From positions 25,101,811 through 25,165,810 of the forward strand of contig OX328096.1 in assembly GCA_946811185.2 (NCBI GenBank): a stretch of 64,000 bases of DNA, in the 5' to 3' direction. Below, piece by piece: positions 40,195 through 51,189 of the stretch. The notes under the pieces are model-generated. The model saw only the letters and a program-made list of their open reading frames with translations, searched no databases and was not told the origin of the DNA. The number at the start of each line of letters is the position of its first letter. The stretch's first letter is position 1. Both the position numbers and the translations under genes were made by a program. The DNA is from Hippopus hippopus (taxonomy: Eukaryota > Mollusca > Bivalvia > Cardiida > Cardiidae).

Positions 40195-40534
40195 TCTGTC
40201 TACAGTAGGGATGTGAAGAATGTTGTGGTAATCGCTGGGACTGTATTTTTTACACTTGTATATTGTATATCACCAAATGATTCAACTTTAAAAAATTATC
40301 TGTTTTAGCCTTCCATAGTCTGTCTGTTTTGCTCTAGATCTGCACTTTACCTAAAATTAAACAAAAACAGAGGTAAGGAACTACATACACATCCCCAAGT
40401 AGGCCAAAATGGTCATTTGATTTAGCCTGTTGCTCTCAAAGAATTACTAATTTTGATGATAAGAAATAACTTCATTAATGTAAAATTTATTTAATTCCTT
40501 TCCCTTTAAGCTGACGCAATACTGCATTCTGTAT

Positions 40535-40930
40535 TACACACCAAACATTCAATAAGACAAGACTGTTCACATAGCACGGTGTGGCCAATATTTTAGCGAA
40601 TATATTACAGGCATGTTCATGGTCATTTTTTTCAAAACAAATGTTCATCTTGGTGTCAGCTTTGTAATGACCATTCTACTCTCTGCTGTGTCCTTTTTTT
40701 CTCAAGGATCAAAACCAAAAAGCCTGTATGGGAATAAGTAGAAACCTTTACCTAGTATGCCGACACAATATATAATATTTATTTTATACACTCCAGACAT
40801 CAGACAAGACTGTCCACCTAGCGCGGTGTGGCCAATATAGGGAGGAGCTTTTTCTCTAGGCATGTCAATGGCCATTTTCTTCCTTGTTCCATACAATGTG
40901 GGTGTCAGCATGTAAATGGCCATGTTGATG
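40535..40930. repeat. Direct duplication of ~140 bp
   Basis: 40555-40680 and 40795-40925 align: AGACAAGACTGT.CAC.TAGC, CGGTGTGGCCAATAT, GGCATGT.CATGG.CATTTT, GGTGTCAGC.T.TAAATGGCC. On the minus strand the second copy has a 73-codon frame (MLTPTLYGTRKKMAIDMPRE, HTALGGQSCLMSGV); the first has stops. It could be an exon pair with one dead copy, or just a repeat. Confidence 0.5.
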
Positions 40931-41493
40931 TCACTATGGGGTTATATTACAATGTTTTCCGACATGCCTTGGCCTGACAGTCTTACATGAGAGACGGGCG
41001 CAAATATGAAAAGTAAATTGTTTGGGTTGAGGTTTTAATAAGACTAGGCAGGGATCCTATAATCTCTATAGATGATCTCTGCACCAGGGTACCCAACACA
41101 CTCCATGACAGTACTATCTTTACCTGCAAATACTTTGCAACAGAAAAGGCATAAGGCCCTATATCCTCTCTGTACATTGGCCATATCAGGTACATTTTTG
41201 CAGGCCGGTACCTAGGTTATCAATGTGGGGATAGCACTGTCCACAAAAGCTCCTCTGAAGTATGAAATAAGCATGAAAAATATACAAACAAAAACAATTT
41301 TGAATTTTGAAAATTTTAGAAAATTATTATAATTTGTTATGAAGAGGTTTTCTGGTACTTGTTTTTTCATTCATTTTGACACAACACAGCATGAAGAGCC
41401 AACAATCCAGATGTATTGGGAACAGAGATGCAAGACATTCACAGCATGGCCTTCGAGTGTACAAAGTTTGATTTGCTGATAAAGACCTTAAGT

Positions 41494-41719
41494 AATACTT
41501 TACCAAACGACCAAAATTTGGACTTGTCCAAATTCAAAGCATTTGCAGACAACAATTTAAATGCGGCTATTATGGCAGAATTTGTTTTTGAAAGGGTAGA
41601 ATGTATAGTGGGAGAAGGAAAAAATGCTTGTTACCAACATTTTCTCCTTTTCCCACTATGTTTTCAAAAGCCGTCTTTGTGAGGGTTGTTAAAAGTCCGG
41701 ATTATGTGGAAATGGGTTA
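41494..41719. repeat. Family A hairpin MITE
   Basis: Complete; ACTTTACCAAACGACCAAAA start and GTGGAAATGGGTTAA end. Confidence 0.75.
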
Positions 41720-41744
41720 AATCTTTACTGTCAGACTCTTCCAT

Positions 41745-41860
41745 AATGAAAGCACCTGCAGACAACAAATTAAATGAAGCATGTATGATGACCGCTTTCT
41801 TTAAAACCTCAAAACAGAAGAAAATATTGTGGGGAAAAAAGAGAAAATGCTGTTTAAAAA
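41745..41860. repeat. Family A, left part only
   Basis: GCACCTGCAGACAACAAATT ... GGGGAAAAAAGAGAAAATGC, then unrelated sequence. Confidence 0.5.
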
Positions 41861-42129
41861 TATAGATGATTTTTTTGCCAGCAACTTAATTCAACTACAG
41901 GAAACTTTTTTTGATACCATGATGTGCATTTGAACTATTTACAAAAAGATAAATGTTATTTTGAACAACCTGATAGCTGAAATTTCTTGTTTTTGAAGTG
42001 AAATTTATGTACAGAAGTTGTGTAAGTGATCTCGTTTTTGATGCTTTGTTATGTATGACCTTGAAATGAACTTTACACTTTCATACTTTATGTATATTTG
42101 ATGTAGTTACATATAATTTGAAAATATTA

Positions 42130-42665
42130 TTGACAGCAACCTGATAGTTGAAACTTCTATTTGTTTTATAAAACCCCTGTCCCTGGCCACAATGTATGTA
42201 CTGGAAATGGAAATTCCAACTGTCAGTCTGCCGACCCTCACTTGCCTATAGGAACCTAATGTAAAATGTTTTATTTATGAACTTTTAGTCTAATACTACG
42301 ATTTATTTTTAACCATTATACTAAAAGTAGGTTTTCCAGGAGCTTCAATCCAATTTTCGCTAAATTTGTTACTTTGTGCCATAATGCTTATTTAACCTAA
42401 CAGTTTACATAATTATAGTTCAAGGAAGATACTGTCAGCAGCTAGATTTTGCAGTCTGTAGGTCTTCTTGAGTTAAAGCTTATATGTAAGAACTTTTTAC
42501 TGGATAATTAATGAATATTTCTACCTCTTTACAATTGAAGTTTTGCCAGCAACCTGATAGTTGAAACTTCCATTTGTGGATTTAACCCCTGTCCCTGGTC
42601 ACAATGTATATACCAGTAATGGAAATTCCTACCATCAGTTAACTGAGCCTCACTTGTTTATATTA
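42130..42665 (+). repeat. Direct duplication of ~120 bp
   Basis: 42133-42253 and 42544-42662 share CAGCAACCTGATAGTTGAAA, CCCCTGTCCCTGG.CACAAT, AATGGAAATTCC and CCTCACTTG. A weaker third copy of the start is near 41965. No coding frame. Confidence 0.65.
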
Positions 42666-42837
42666 ACTTTATACTAATTAAGGTAAGGCATTTTCATTCA
42701 TCAAAAGAACTTTTGGTGCTTAATTTGAAAATAAAGGCTAGAGAAACAAATCCTTCCAAACATTAAATTTGCTTTTTCATTGTTTATGAACTTCTATACT
42801 GTGAAAAAGTTTAAAACTGTCATTTCCTTATTGCTTT

Positions 42838-43024
42838 AACTAATTCCCAAACAACAAAAATTTTAGACTTGTCCAAATTTGAAGACAACAAATAACATGT
42901 GCGTCAAATAACGGTTTTTGTCTATGATATGGTTACCAGCATTTTCTTCTTTCACCACCATGTTTTCAAAAGCCTTTTTTGCCGTAGGGTTTTTAAAAGT
43001 TGCGATTGTGTGTTTAGGAGTTAA
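42838..43024. repeat. Family A hairpin MITE, left arm lost
   Basis: CAAACAACAAAAATTTTAGA start; right half TGGTTACCAGCATTTTCTTC ... GTGTGTTTAGGAGTTAA. Confidence 0.6.
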
Positions 43025-43509
43025 CCTATAATCTGTCATAAATATTCAGAAAGAAACACACTTGAAAATATAAAGATGTTATATGGAAAGTCAAACCTAG
43101 CAAAACTTTGTACAAACAGGACAAGTATGAATGTCTTGCACCCAGTGTTCCTCCTATTGTGTCCATACAGCCAAGATGAAGTGCACCGCAGACAGGGATT
43201 TTATGCACAAAATGATGAAACAAAAAATACACTAAAACCTTCTCTAGCTCTACTAATAAAGGTTCTGTTGAGCCAAATACGTGTGAATTTAGAAAACTTA
43301 ACAACGGTACAGCCAAAAACTGACTGACAACTTTGACCTACCTCGAGTCCATAATCATCCCGAAATTTCCACATAGGCAATCTCATTCCCTCCCTGAAAC
43401 AGATTTCAAAGGAACAATAATAAACTTTAAACAAAATTTATCATTGTACATATACATAATTTTAGCATAATATCAACACCTACGTAAAAGACATGTACAT
43501 GTACCACAA

Positions 43510-43755
43510 TAATTGATTGACTGTACACTATTTAACACTGTTTTAAAGATAATTCCGCACAATAGTCTTTCCAAGCCACTGGTTGCTTTCCCACATAACC
43601 ATCGTCAAGACAATGGTAAGCGGTTGGAGAGGAATGAATCCTGTCACAATGACTATCATCAATCCTCTGAAAGAAATTGGCCGAGCCAGGGATTGAACCC
43701 ACGACCCCCTGTTCTCAAGTCCTGCACGCTACCCACTGAGCTAGCGGAGCTCAGC
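43510..43755 (-). mobile_element. tRNA-derived SINE (type 1)
   Basis: Minus-strand copy with the cleanest tRNA-like head of the window: GAGCTCCGCTAGCTCAGTGG, GGGTTCAATCCC (B box). The body AATGGCCAATTTC is replaced by GGCCAATTTCTTTCAGAGG. A TGAA simple repeat abuts the head at 43765-43790. Confidence 0.75.
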
Positions 43756-43818
43756 ATGCGCCAAAATGAATGAATGAATGAATGAATGGCGATTCATCAA
43801 TGCATTGACATCTAGGTC

Positions 43819-44051
43819 TTTAACCCTTTACCACACGCCAAAGTTTTAACCCTGCTAAAAAAATAGTATGAAATTTTCATTTCGATAGTAAAAACCCAAA
43901 TATTACTAGTTCAAAGGTTTGTTTTGGGAATAATAAATCCTTCTAGGACAGTGTCGATCCAAGTTCAGACTGCACGTTCTGTGCAGTCTTGTCTTGATCC
44001 ACACTGTACGCAAAAGGTCAGTGAGTCCATGCCTAGCACCCTAAGGATTAA
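43819..44051. repeat. Family B hairpin MITE, complete
   Basis: Starts TTTAACCCTTTACCACACGC, the family A type of end, yet has the family B hairpin (CAGACTGCACGTTCTGTGCA) and ends CACCCTAAGGATTAA. Confidence 0.75.
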
Positions 44052-44230
44052 AGTCCTTGAGTAAGACAGCTTTTGAAAACATTTTGGTAAAAGGAGAAAA
44101 TGCTGGATACTAGCATTTTCTCCTCTTCCGACGAGGTTTTTTTTACTCTTTCAAAGATAACTTCATAAAAAGAGGTACATTTGTCATCTGCAAATGGCAA
44201 GTCTAAAAATTTGCCATTAGGAAGAGTTAA
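44050..44230. repeat. Family A hairpin MITE
   Basis: Overlaps the TTAA of the preceding B element; perfect AGGAGAAAATGCTGGATACT stem; ends TAGGAAGAGTTAA. Confidence 0.7.
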
Positions 44231-44326
44231 ATACATTTGAGTAATGCTAAAGAATATATGTACTTTAGAAAATATTGTGTCAAAAGACATATTTCTCATT
44301 TTTCCACATACTGGCATATTCATATT

Positions 44327-45066
44327 AAGGTCTATGGCCCCTAACTCTCATATTAAAAGATGGAAGCTGCCGAAAATTGGCCAAGTAGCCTGTACGAAAA
44401 TGTCGATGTTACACGAAATTCATCGATGAGTTAGTGAGTCTACTGCCCCAAACTCTCATATTAAAGATGGAAGCTGCCAAGATTGGCCGAATAGCCTTAA
44501 CATAAACGTCGATGTTACACGATATTTACTGATGAGTTAGGGGTTGTAGTCCTTAAAATGAATATTGAAAATGCCTTTTTTACAAGAGTATTCTCAAAGA
44601 TACCTGCAGCAAGTTTATTCAGCAGGTTGCTAAATAAACTAAGTGGATATTTTCCATTAGTTTAAACTTTTACCATACATTCCTAAGTTTCTAAAAATGT
44701 TTTACCTCTTCAAAGGCAAACCCATCTTTCGAGCCATATTTACGGTCTACAGCCCATAACTCACATATTAAAAGGCGAAAGCTGCCGAGATTGGCCGAAT
44801 AGCCGAATAGCCTTTATGAAAACATCAATGTTACACGATATTTACTTATGAGTTAGTAAGTCTACAGCCCCTAACTCACATATTAAAAGGCGAAAGCTGC
44901 CGAGATTGGCTGAATAGCCTTTATGAAAACATCGATGTTACACGATATTTACTGATGAGTTAGTAAGTCTACAGCCCCCTAACTATAAGACAGAAGCTGT
45001 CAAGATTGGCCAAATAGCCTTTACGAAAATGTCAATGTTTACCAATGAGTTGGGGGCCGTAGACCT
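44327..45066 (+). repeat. Family F array, ~118-bp units
   Basis: Five units (near 44330, 44450, 44750, 44868, 44978) of CCCCTAACTC.CATATTAAA, GAAGCTGCCGAGATTGGC, AATAGCC, CGATGTTACACGATATTTAC and TGATGAGTTAG. A spacer at 44546-44744 contains a family A fragment. Each unit starts CTAACTC and ends GAGTTAG, so single units are themselves inverted-ended. Confidence 0.8.
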
Positions 45067-45253
45067 TAAATTTGTTGTCTACATGTATATACTTTCAATT
45101 AGTACAAGTCTAAAAATTTCATATGGTAATGACTTTAAGGACTGTAAAGATACATGTATTACAATTTCATATCATGTTGAGAGAATATCTGTACAGAAAA
45201 TTGTAATGTAGATCTCAGATCAGATTGCATATTCTGTTCAGTCTGATCATACC

Positions 45254-45476
45254 ACACAATCCCGACTTTTAACAACCCTGAGAAAGAGACCTTTTGAAAA
45301 CATTGCAGGAAAAGAAGAAAATGCTGTTAACCAGCAATGTCTCCTTTTCCCACAATATTTCCTGTTTTCTACTCTTCCCAAAACAAACTTCAAATTTTGA
45401 GTAACACTTATTTTGTCATTTGTAGATGGTTTCAATTTGGTCAAATCCAAAACTTTTGTTGTTTGGTAAAGGGTTG
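45254..45476. repeat. Family A hairpin MITE
   Basis: Complete: CACACAATCCCGACTTTTAA start, ends TTTGGTAAAGGGTTGA. Confidence 0.75.
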
Positions 45477-45706
45477 ACCCTTTACCACACAATGAAATTT
45501 TAGACTAGTCCAAATTAAAAGCATTTAAAAATGACCAGAGAAATGTGGACCAAATGATGAACCCTGGTCCTTGAATAAGGCTTTTGAAAACATTATGGGA
45601 AAAGGAGAAATGCTGGTTACCAGCATTTTCCCTTTTACCCTTAATGTTTTCAAAATCCTTATTCCATAGAGTCATTAAAACCTGGGATTGTGTCGTAAAG
45701 GGTTAA
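45475..45706. repeat. Family A hairpin MITE, opposite orientation, tail to head with the previous copy
   Basis: Starts GACCCTTTACCACACAATGA; ends GTCGTAAAGGGTTAA. The two copies overlap at the GGGTTGACCC junction. Confidence 0.75.
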
Positions 45707-45728
45707 ATACCCGATCTGTTCAACTTAC

Positions 45729-45841
45729 CATATAGATGCACTGCTGAGTTGTAGATTGTTCTGATAACTGCTGCCGACAAAGTGTCTGCCATTTTTCCAA
45801 GCACTGCCACTTTGAAACCGTGGTATCTTGAATTTAAAACT
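45729..45841 (-). CDS. Candidate host exon (intact member of a duplicated pair)
   Basis: On the minus strand, a pyrimidine-rich acceptor TTTTTTCTTAG and a consensus donor ATGGTAAGTTG bound 113 nt encoding VLNSRYHGFKVAVLGKMADT, then LSAAVIRTIYNSAVHLYG. I do not recognise the protein. A diverged second copy with the same donor lies at 47276-47388; conservation is best from the internal ATG (MADTL / MTDTL) onward. No partner exons could be joined with confidence. Confidence 0.4.
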
Positions 45842-46007
45842 CTAAGAAAAAATAAAAGAAAACCTCTGTATTTTATTTTGGAGGAGGGGTAGGAGGATGG
45901 GGGTGGGGTATTGTTGTGAGGCAATGATTTTGAGTAAGTTTATTAAGTAACTTTGTGTTGCTATTTTTTACTTTTCTGTTTTTACAAATCTTTGCTTGTT
46001 TCATTTA

Positions 46008-46235
46008 ACTCTACCACACAAGCAAAATGTAGACTTGTCCAAATTGTAAGTTCTTGCAGACAACAATTTAAGTGTGCTTTAATTGATGGAATCTGTATTT
46101 TATACAGAAGAATTAAAACATTGTGGGATAAGGAGAAAATGCTGGTTACCTGCATTTTCTCCTTTTCCCACAATGTTTTCAAAAGCTTTCTTTCTAAGGG
46201 TCATTAAAAGTGGGGATTTGTGGTAAAGGGTTAAT
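46008..46235. repeat. Family A hairpin MITE, complete
   Basis: Near-consensus copy: TAACTCTACCACACAAGCAA start, TTGTGGTAAAGGGTTAA end. Confidence 0.8.
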
Positions 46236-46258
46236 CGTGACTATTCTTGATTTTCTCT

Positions 46259-46490
46259 TTAACCCTTTCCAGAACTTCAAATCTAAGACTATTCTAAATT
46301 TAAAGCATCTGCAGGCAACAAATCTGAAAGTGGTACAAATGAACTGAGGCTCTTTGACAGGCTAGAAAATATTGTGGCAAAAGGAGAAAATGCTGGTTAC
46401 CAGCATTTCCTCCCTTTCCACTATGTTTTAAGAAGGGGTCTTCATCAGGGTCATGAGAACAAAGGATTGTTTGGAAAAGGCTAATATACC
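46259..46490. repeat. Family A hairpin MITE, complete
   Basis: TAACCCTTTCCAGAACTTCA start; right end altered to TTTGGAAAAGGCTAA. Confidence 0.75.
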
Positions 46491-46529
46491 AAACAACAGA
46501 ATTTTTGACTGGCTCAGATTGACTCTTCT

Positions 46530-46745
46530 CGATTAGTGTTTTATGCCTCTTTCAACAATATTTCAGTCATACCACGGCAACAGCTCACATATTCATATAT
46601 TTCTTGGATTTTACCAGTACTAAGCTAGAACTCTGAAGTGTCTTACCCAAGGACACTCCCACGAAAGGCCCAGTGGATCTAGTGCTGCTCGAACCCAGGG
46701 CTTCCAGGATACTAGTCCCACACTTTACCACTGAGCCACACAGGA
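46530..46745 (-). mobile_element. tRNA-derived SINE (type 2)
   Basis: Sister of 3625-3842: GTGTGGCTCAGTGGTAAAGT head, TGGGTTCGAGCAGC near the B box, TTGGGTAAGACACTTCAGAG body. It splits a family A copy that resumes at 46746. Confidence 0.75.
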
Positions 46746-46944
46746 CCCTGACTGGTCCAGAGTGAAAGATTTTGCAGATGACTAATATCACTCAAATGAT
46801 GGAATTTGTCTGGGATAAGATAAAAAACACTGCAGGAAAAGGAAATAATGTTGCTAACTGGCATTTTTTTGTTTTCCCACAATGTTTTCAAAGGCTTTTT
46901 TCCCCAGGGTCTTTAAAACACAGGATTGTTTGGTGGCGGGTTAA
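46746..46944. repeat. Family A hairpin MITE, left end displaced by the SINE
   Basis: CCCTGACTGGTCCAGAGTGA matches the interrupted left end at 46491-46525; right end TTGGTGGCGGGTTAA. Confidence 0.65.
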
Positions 46945-47137
46945 CCCTTCACCACACCATCCCCAGCTTTAACGATCCTGAGAAAGAAGCCTTTTGAAAA
47001 CATTGTGGGAGAAGGAGAAAATGCTGGTAACCTTTCTCAGGCCATGTTTTAATTTTTCACTCACATTGATTTTTTTCGTTTGCAAATGCTTTCGATTTGC
47101 AATTACTTAAAATTTTGTTGGTTGGTAAAGAGTTAAA
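46943..47137. repeat. Family A hairpin MITE, right stem arm lost
   Basis: AACCCTTCACCACACCATCC start; ends TTGGTAAAGAGTTAA. Confidence 0.65.
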
Positions 47138-47189
47138 GGACAATCTAAACTATTACTCTTTCCAAATTGTTGTTTTGGAAAGAATATCT

Positions 47190-47262
47190 GTGAAAAAAAA
47201 AAACAGTTTATGTCTAAGATTAGAATGCAGTCTGTTTAGCCTGATCTTAATCTACCTGTACA
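47190..47262. repeat. Family B hairpin, degenerate core
   Basis: GATTAGAATGCAGTCTGTTT, then GATCTTAATCTACCTGTACA. Confidence 0.4.
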
Positions 47263-47275
47263 GTTTTTAACTTAC

Positions 47276-47388
47276 CATGTAGATGCACTGCTGACTTGTA
47301 GATTTTTCTCATTAGAGCCTCAGGCAAAGTGTCTGTCATCTTTTTCAAATATTACCACTTCAACGCCATGGGATCTTTAATTGAAAAC
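47276..47388 (-). pseudogene. Second copy of the candidate exon, decayed
   Basis: Aligns with 45729-45841 over its whole length and into the flanking G-rich intron. It has an in-frame stop (TTCAATTAAAGA) and a one-base shift in its first half. From the internal ATG it stays open: MTDTLPEALMRKIYKSAVHL, then the donor ATGGTAAGTT. Confidence 0.45.
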
Positions 47389-47689
47389 AAACAAAAAAAC
47401 CAACCTCTGGTTCTTGTTTTCTATGGGGGTGGGGATGGGGAATGGGGAAGGGAGTGGGCTAGTTGTGGGAAAAGTTGTTTCCAGTAATTTTATTTTGCTT
47501 TTTTTTTGTTTCTTTTCTGATTTATACACTTTAGATTGTTTTAAATCAATATGACTATTCTCGGTTAATTCTATGTAAGTAAAATCTGAACTTATGTAAC
47601 TCACAATTCTATTTTTCTTGCTTAAACCTGTAAGTGAGAAATGACCTGCTGCTGTAGAAAGCTGACTGTATGCTTTCTCAATGTGAAAA

Positions 47690-48170
47690 TTTCAAGAGAT
47701 TGAATTCCACCCATAACTCAGGTTGCCATGGCAACAAAAAGGGAAAAAATAGCAAAATCTTTGAAAATCTTCTTCTCTGAAACTGGAAGGCATACAGCTT
47801 TGATATTTGGTATGTAGCATCTCCTAGTGGACCTCTACCAAGTTTGTTCATACGATGCCCTTAATGTCAAAACTGGCCCAGCCCCAGTGGTCACAAGATT
47901 GAACATAGGAACAAAGAAGGAAAACTTTAAAATTCTTCTTCTCTGAAACTGGAAGGCGTAGAGCTTTGATATTTGGTATGTAGTATCTCTTAGTGGACCT
48001 CTACCAAGTTTGTTCATATGATGCCCCTGGGGTCAAAACTGGCCCCGCCCTGGGGGTCACAAGTTTGAACATAGGAACAAAGAAGGAAAACTTTAAAATT
48101 CTTCTTTTCTAAAACTGGAAGACATAGAGCTTTGTTATTTGGTAAGTAGTGAACCTGTTCTAAGTTTGTT
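47690..48170 (+). repeat. Tandem ~175-bp units
   Basis: Two and a half units of CTTCTTCTCTGAAACTGGAA, GCTTTGATATTTGGTATGTA, GTGGACCTCTACCAAGTTTG and ATAGGAACAAAGAAGGAAAA. Leads directly into the 144-bp array. Confidence 0.8.
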
Positions 48171-48174
48171 AGCC

Positions 48175-50400
48175 CACCTGAGCACAATGTGTTCAGTCAG
48201 TTCAAAATTGGGTCACCTGGGGTCATAAACTAGGTCACTAGGTCAAATTAAAGTAATACTTTGTGGGCACTCTAGAGGCCACATTTATAGCTCAAATGAC
48301 CTGAAATTTGGTCAGAATGTTTGTCTTGATAAAATCTCACATGAGTTTAGATTTGGGTCACCAGGGATCATAAACTAGGTCACTAGGTCAAATTAAAGTA
48401 ATACCTTGTGGGCACTCTAGAGGCCACATTTTTTGCTCAATTGACTTGCAAATTGGTCAGGATGTTTGTCTTGATAAAATCTCACATGAGTATGAATTTG
48501 GGTCATGTTGGGTCTTAAATTAGGTCACTAAGTCAAATAAAAGAAATACCTTGTGGGCACTCTAGAGGCAACATTTTTTGCTAAATTGACTTGAAAATTG
48601 GTCAGAATGTTTGTCTTGATAAAATCTCATATGATTCTAAAACGTGGGGTCATTAACTAGGTCACTAGGTCAAATTAAAGAAATACCTTGTGGGCACTCT
48701 AGAGGTCACATTTATTGTTCAATTGATTTGAAAATTGGTTAAAATGTTTGTCTTGATGAAATCTAGGATGAGTTTAAAATTGGGTCATGTGGGGTCATAA
48801 TCTAGGTCACTAGGTCAAATAAAAGAAATACCTTTAGGGCACTCTAGAGGTCACATTTCTTGCTCAAGTGACTTGAAAATTGGTCAGAACGTTTCTTTTG
48901 ATGAAATATCAGATGCAATAGAAATTGGGTCACCTGGGATCATAAACTAGGTCACTTGGTCAAATTAAAGAAATACCTTGTGGGCACTCTTGGGGTCACA
49001 TTTATTGCTCAATTGACTTGAAAAATGGTCAGAATGTTTGTCTTGATAAAATCTCACACGAGTCTAATTTGGGTCATGTGGGGTCTTAAATTAGGTCACT
49101 AGGTCAAATTAAAGAAATACCTTGCGGGCACTCTAGAGGCCACATTTATTGTTCAATTGATTTGAAAATTGGTCAGAATGTTTGTCTTGATGAAATCTAG
49201 GATGAGTACAAAATTTGGTCACCTGGGGTCATAATCTAGGTCACAATGTCAAACTAAAGAAATACCTTTAGGGCACTCTAGAGGTCACATTTCTTGCTCA
49301 AGTGACTTGAAAATTGGTCAGAATGTTTGTCTTGATGAAATATAGAATGCATTAGAAATTGGGTCACCTGGGGTCATAAACTAGGTCACTTGGTCAAATT
49401 AAAGAAATACCTTGTGGGCACTTCAGAGGCCACATTTATTGCTCAATTGACTTGAAAAATGGTCAGAATATTTGTGTTGATAAAATCTCACATGAGTGAA
49501 TTTGGGTCATGTAGGATCTTAAATTAGGTCACTAGGTCAAATTAAAGAAATACCTTGTGGGCACTCTAGAGGCCACATTTATTGCTCAAATGATTTGAGA
49601 ATTATTCAGAATGTTTGTCTTGATAAACTTTCAGATAAGTTCTAAATGGGGTAAACTGGGGTCATAAACTAGGTCACTAGGTCAAATTAAAGAAATACCT
49701 TTAGGGCACTCTAGAGGCCACATTTTTTGCTTAATTGACTTGAAAATTGGTCAATGTTTGTTTTGAAAAATTTTCAGATGAGTTCTAAATTGGGTCATGT
49801 GGAGTCATAAACTAGGTCACTATGTCAAATTAAAGAAATACCTTTTGGGCACTCTAGAGGCCATTTATTGTTCAATTGATTTGAAAATTGGTTAAAATGT
49901 TTGTCTTGATGAAATCTAGGATGAGTTCAACATTGGGTCACCTGGGGTCATAATCTAGGTCACAAGGTCAAATTAAAGAAATGCCTTGTGGGCACTCTAG
50001 AGGTCACATTTCTCGCTCAATTGACTTGAAAATTTGTCAGAATGTTTGTCTTGATGAAATATCGGATGCATTAGAAATTGGGTCACCTGGGGTCATAAAC
50101 TAGGTCACTTGGTCAAATTAAAGAAATACCTTTTGGGCACTCTAGAGGCCACATTTATTGCTCAATTAACTTGAAAACTGTTCAGAATGTTTGTCGTGAT
50201 GAATTTTTTGACGAGTTCTAAATTGGGTCACGTGGGTTGATAAATTAGGTCATAGGTCAATTTACGGAAATCCCTTGTGGACGCCTCTAGAGGCCACATT
50301 TTAAGCTCAGTTGACCTGACAATTAGTCAGAAATTGAATTATGCATGTGGAGTGAATTTCGCCTATTGACTCAGGTGAGCAATCCAGGGCCATCATTGCC
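48175..50400 (+). repeat. Array of ~15 units of ~144 bp with inverted flanks
   Basis: Units start near 48209, 48355, 48498, 48644, 48783, 48925, 49069, 49214, 49362, 49503, 49648, 49790, 49935, 50079 and 50225. Consensus blocks: GGGTCACCTGGGGTCATAAA, CTAGGTCACTAGGTCAAATT, GGGCACTCTAGAGGCCACAT, GACTTGAAAATTGGTCAGAA, TGTTTGTCTTGATAAAATCT. GCCCACCTGAGCA stands before and CTCAGGTGAGCA after the array, an inverted pair; GGGCCATCATTGCCCTCTTG follows. The layout (inverted ends around a tandem core) resembles bivalve mobile elements with internal satellites; family identity not verified. No coding frame. Confidence 0.85.
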
Positions 50401-50720
50401 CTCTTGTGAAAATTTGCTTAATTTGATTTCGTTTACTCTCTAGCTCCTTCACTTTTTCACCAAACCTAATCATATTTGAAGAGAATTTCCACGATGGTAA
50501 AATCTTGGATGAGTTCCATTTTGAGCATGATTGGACCAGTATGTCTGCAGTGATTTGCACTTGAATTTTGAAAAATTGCTTAATTTAACTTTGTTTACTC
50601 TCTAGCTCCTTCATTTTGTAATTAAACATAACCATATTTGAATTGAACAGAAGATCTAGGACATGTTTGATTTTGAGCGTGATTTAGAAATTACCAGGTT
50701 GCAGTGAAAATCTGTCCTAT
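50400..50720 (+). repeat. Tandem pair of ~165-bp units
   Basis: GCTTAATTTGATTTCGTTTA, CTCTCTAGCTCCTTCA and AACCTAATCATATTTGAA recur 160-170 bp later with changes. Confidence 0.7.
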
Positions 50721-50891
50721 AAAGGAATGTTGTTATGCATGCGTCAGGGATGAGAAAAAGACATTGCCTTTAATGAAATGGTATAATAGGTCATAATGAA
50801 GTCAATGAAAGTTGTGTTGCTGATGAGGGTCAAGATACAATTAGATCTACAGATTTATTGTGGGGTGTTCCTGATGTGACTTCTTTGACAG

Positions 50892-51084
50892 GCCAACTGT
50901 GGAGGGCGCAAATGAAAAACAGATGGAGGTTGAAGCCCGTCTCTTTAAGCCCTTTGGGTCATCTGTGCATGATGATTTACTTCATGGGTTGCTGAATGAT
51001 TTACTAGGTTCAAAGAGTTTCAATTCAGTAAAATCTCTGCTTGCCATGGCAACAAAACTGAAAAAAACTCTTGAAAATTGGTGA
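50892..51084 (+). CDS. Weak candidate exon
   Basis: Follows an acceptor-like TTCTTTGACAG and is open as PTVEGANEKQMEVEARLFKP, FGSSVHDDLLHGLLNDLLGS to the stop at 51084. The last ~20 codons run into a 144-bp-type unit (CTTGAAAATTGGTGAGAATG), so any true exon is shorter. No family recognised and no partner exon found. Confidence 0.2.
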
Positions 51085-51189
51085 GAATGTTTGTCTTAGT
51101 GATATCTCGGACCAATACAATAATTGGTCATGTTGGGTTACAAACTAGGTCAAAAGGTCAAATCTTAGAAAAACTTGTGCACAATAGAA

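Noticed and set aside
41050..41195. Minus-strand exon reading DSTVMECVGYPGAEIIYRDY
   Set aside because: Two frames are open over the same stretch and neither has a clear acceptor; no family match.
43336..43389. Possible minus-strand exon encoding EGMRLPMWKFRDDYGLE
   Set aside because: It has an acceptor- and donor-like context, but its phase does not join the candidate exon at 45729-45841 (a stop results) and it is only ~50 nt long.
48175..50400. CRISPR-like regular array
   Set aside because: The units are ~144 bp and homologous over their whole length, without unique spacers; the context is eukaryotic.
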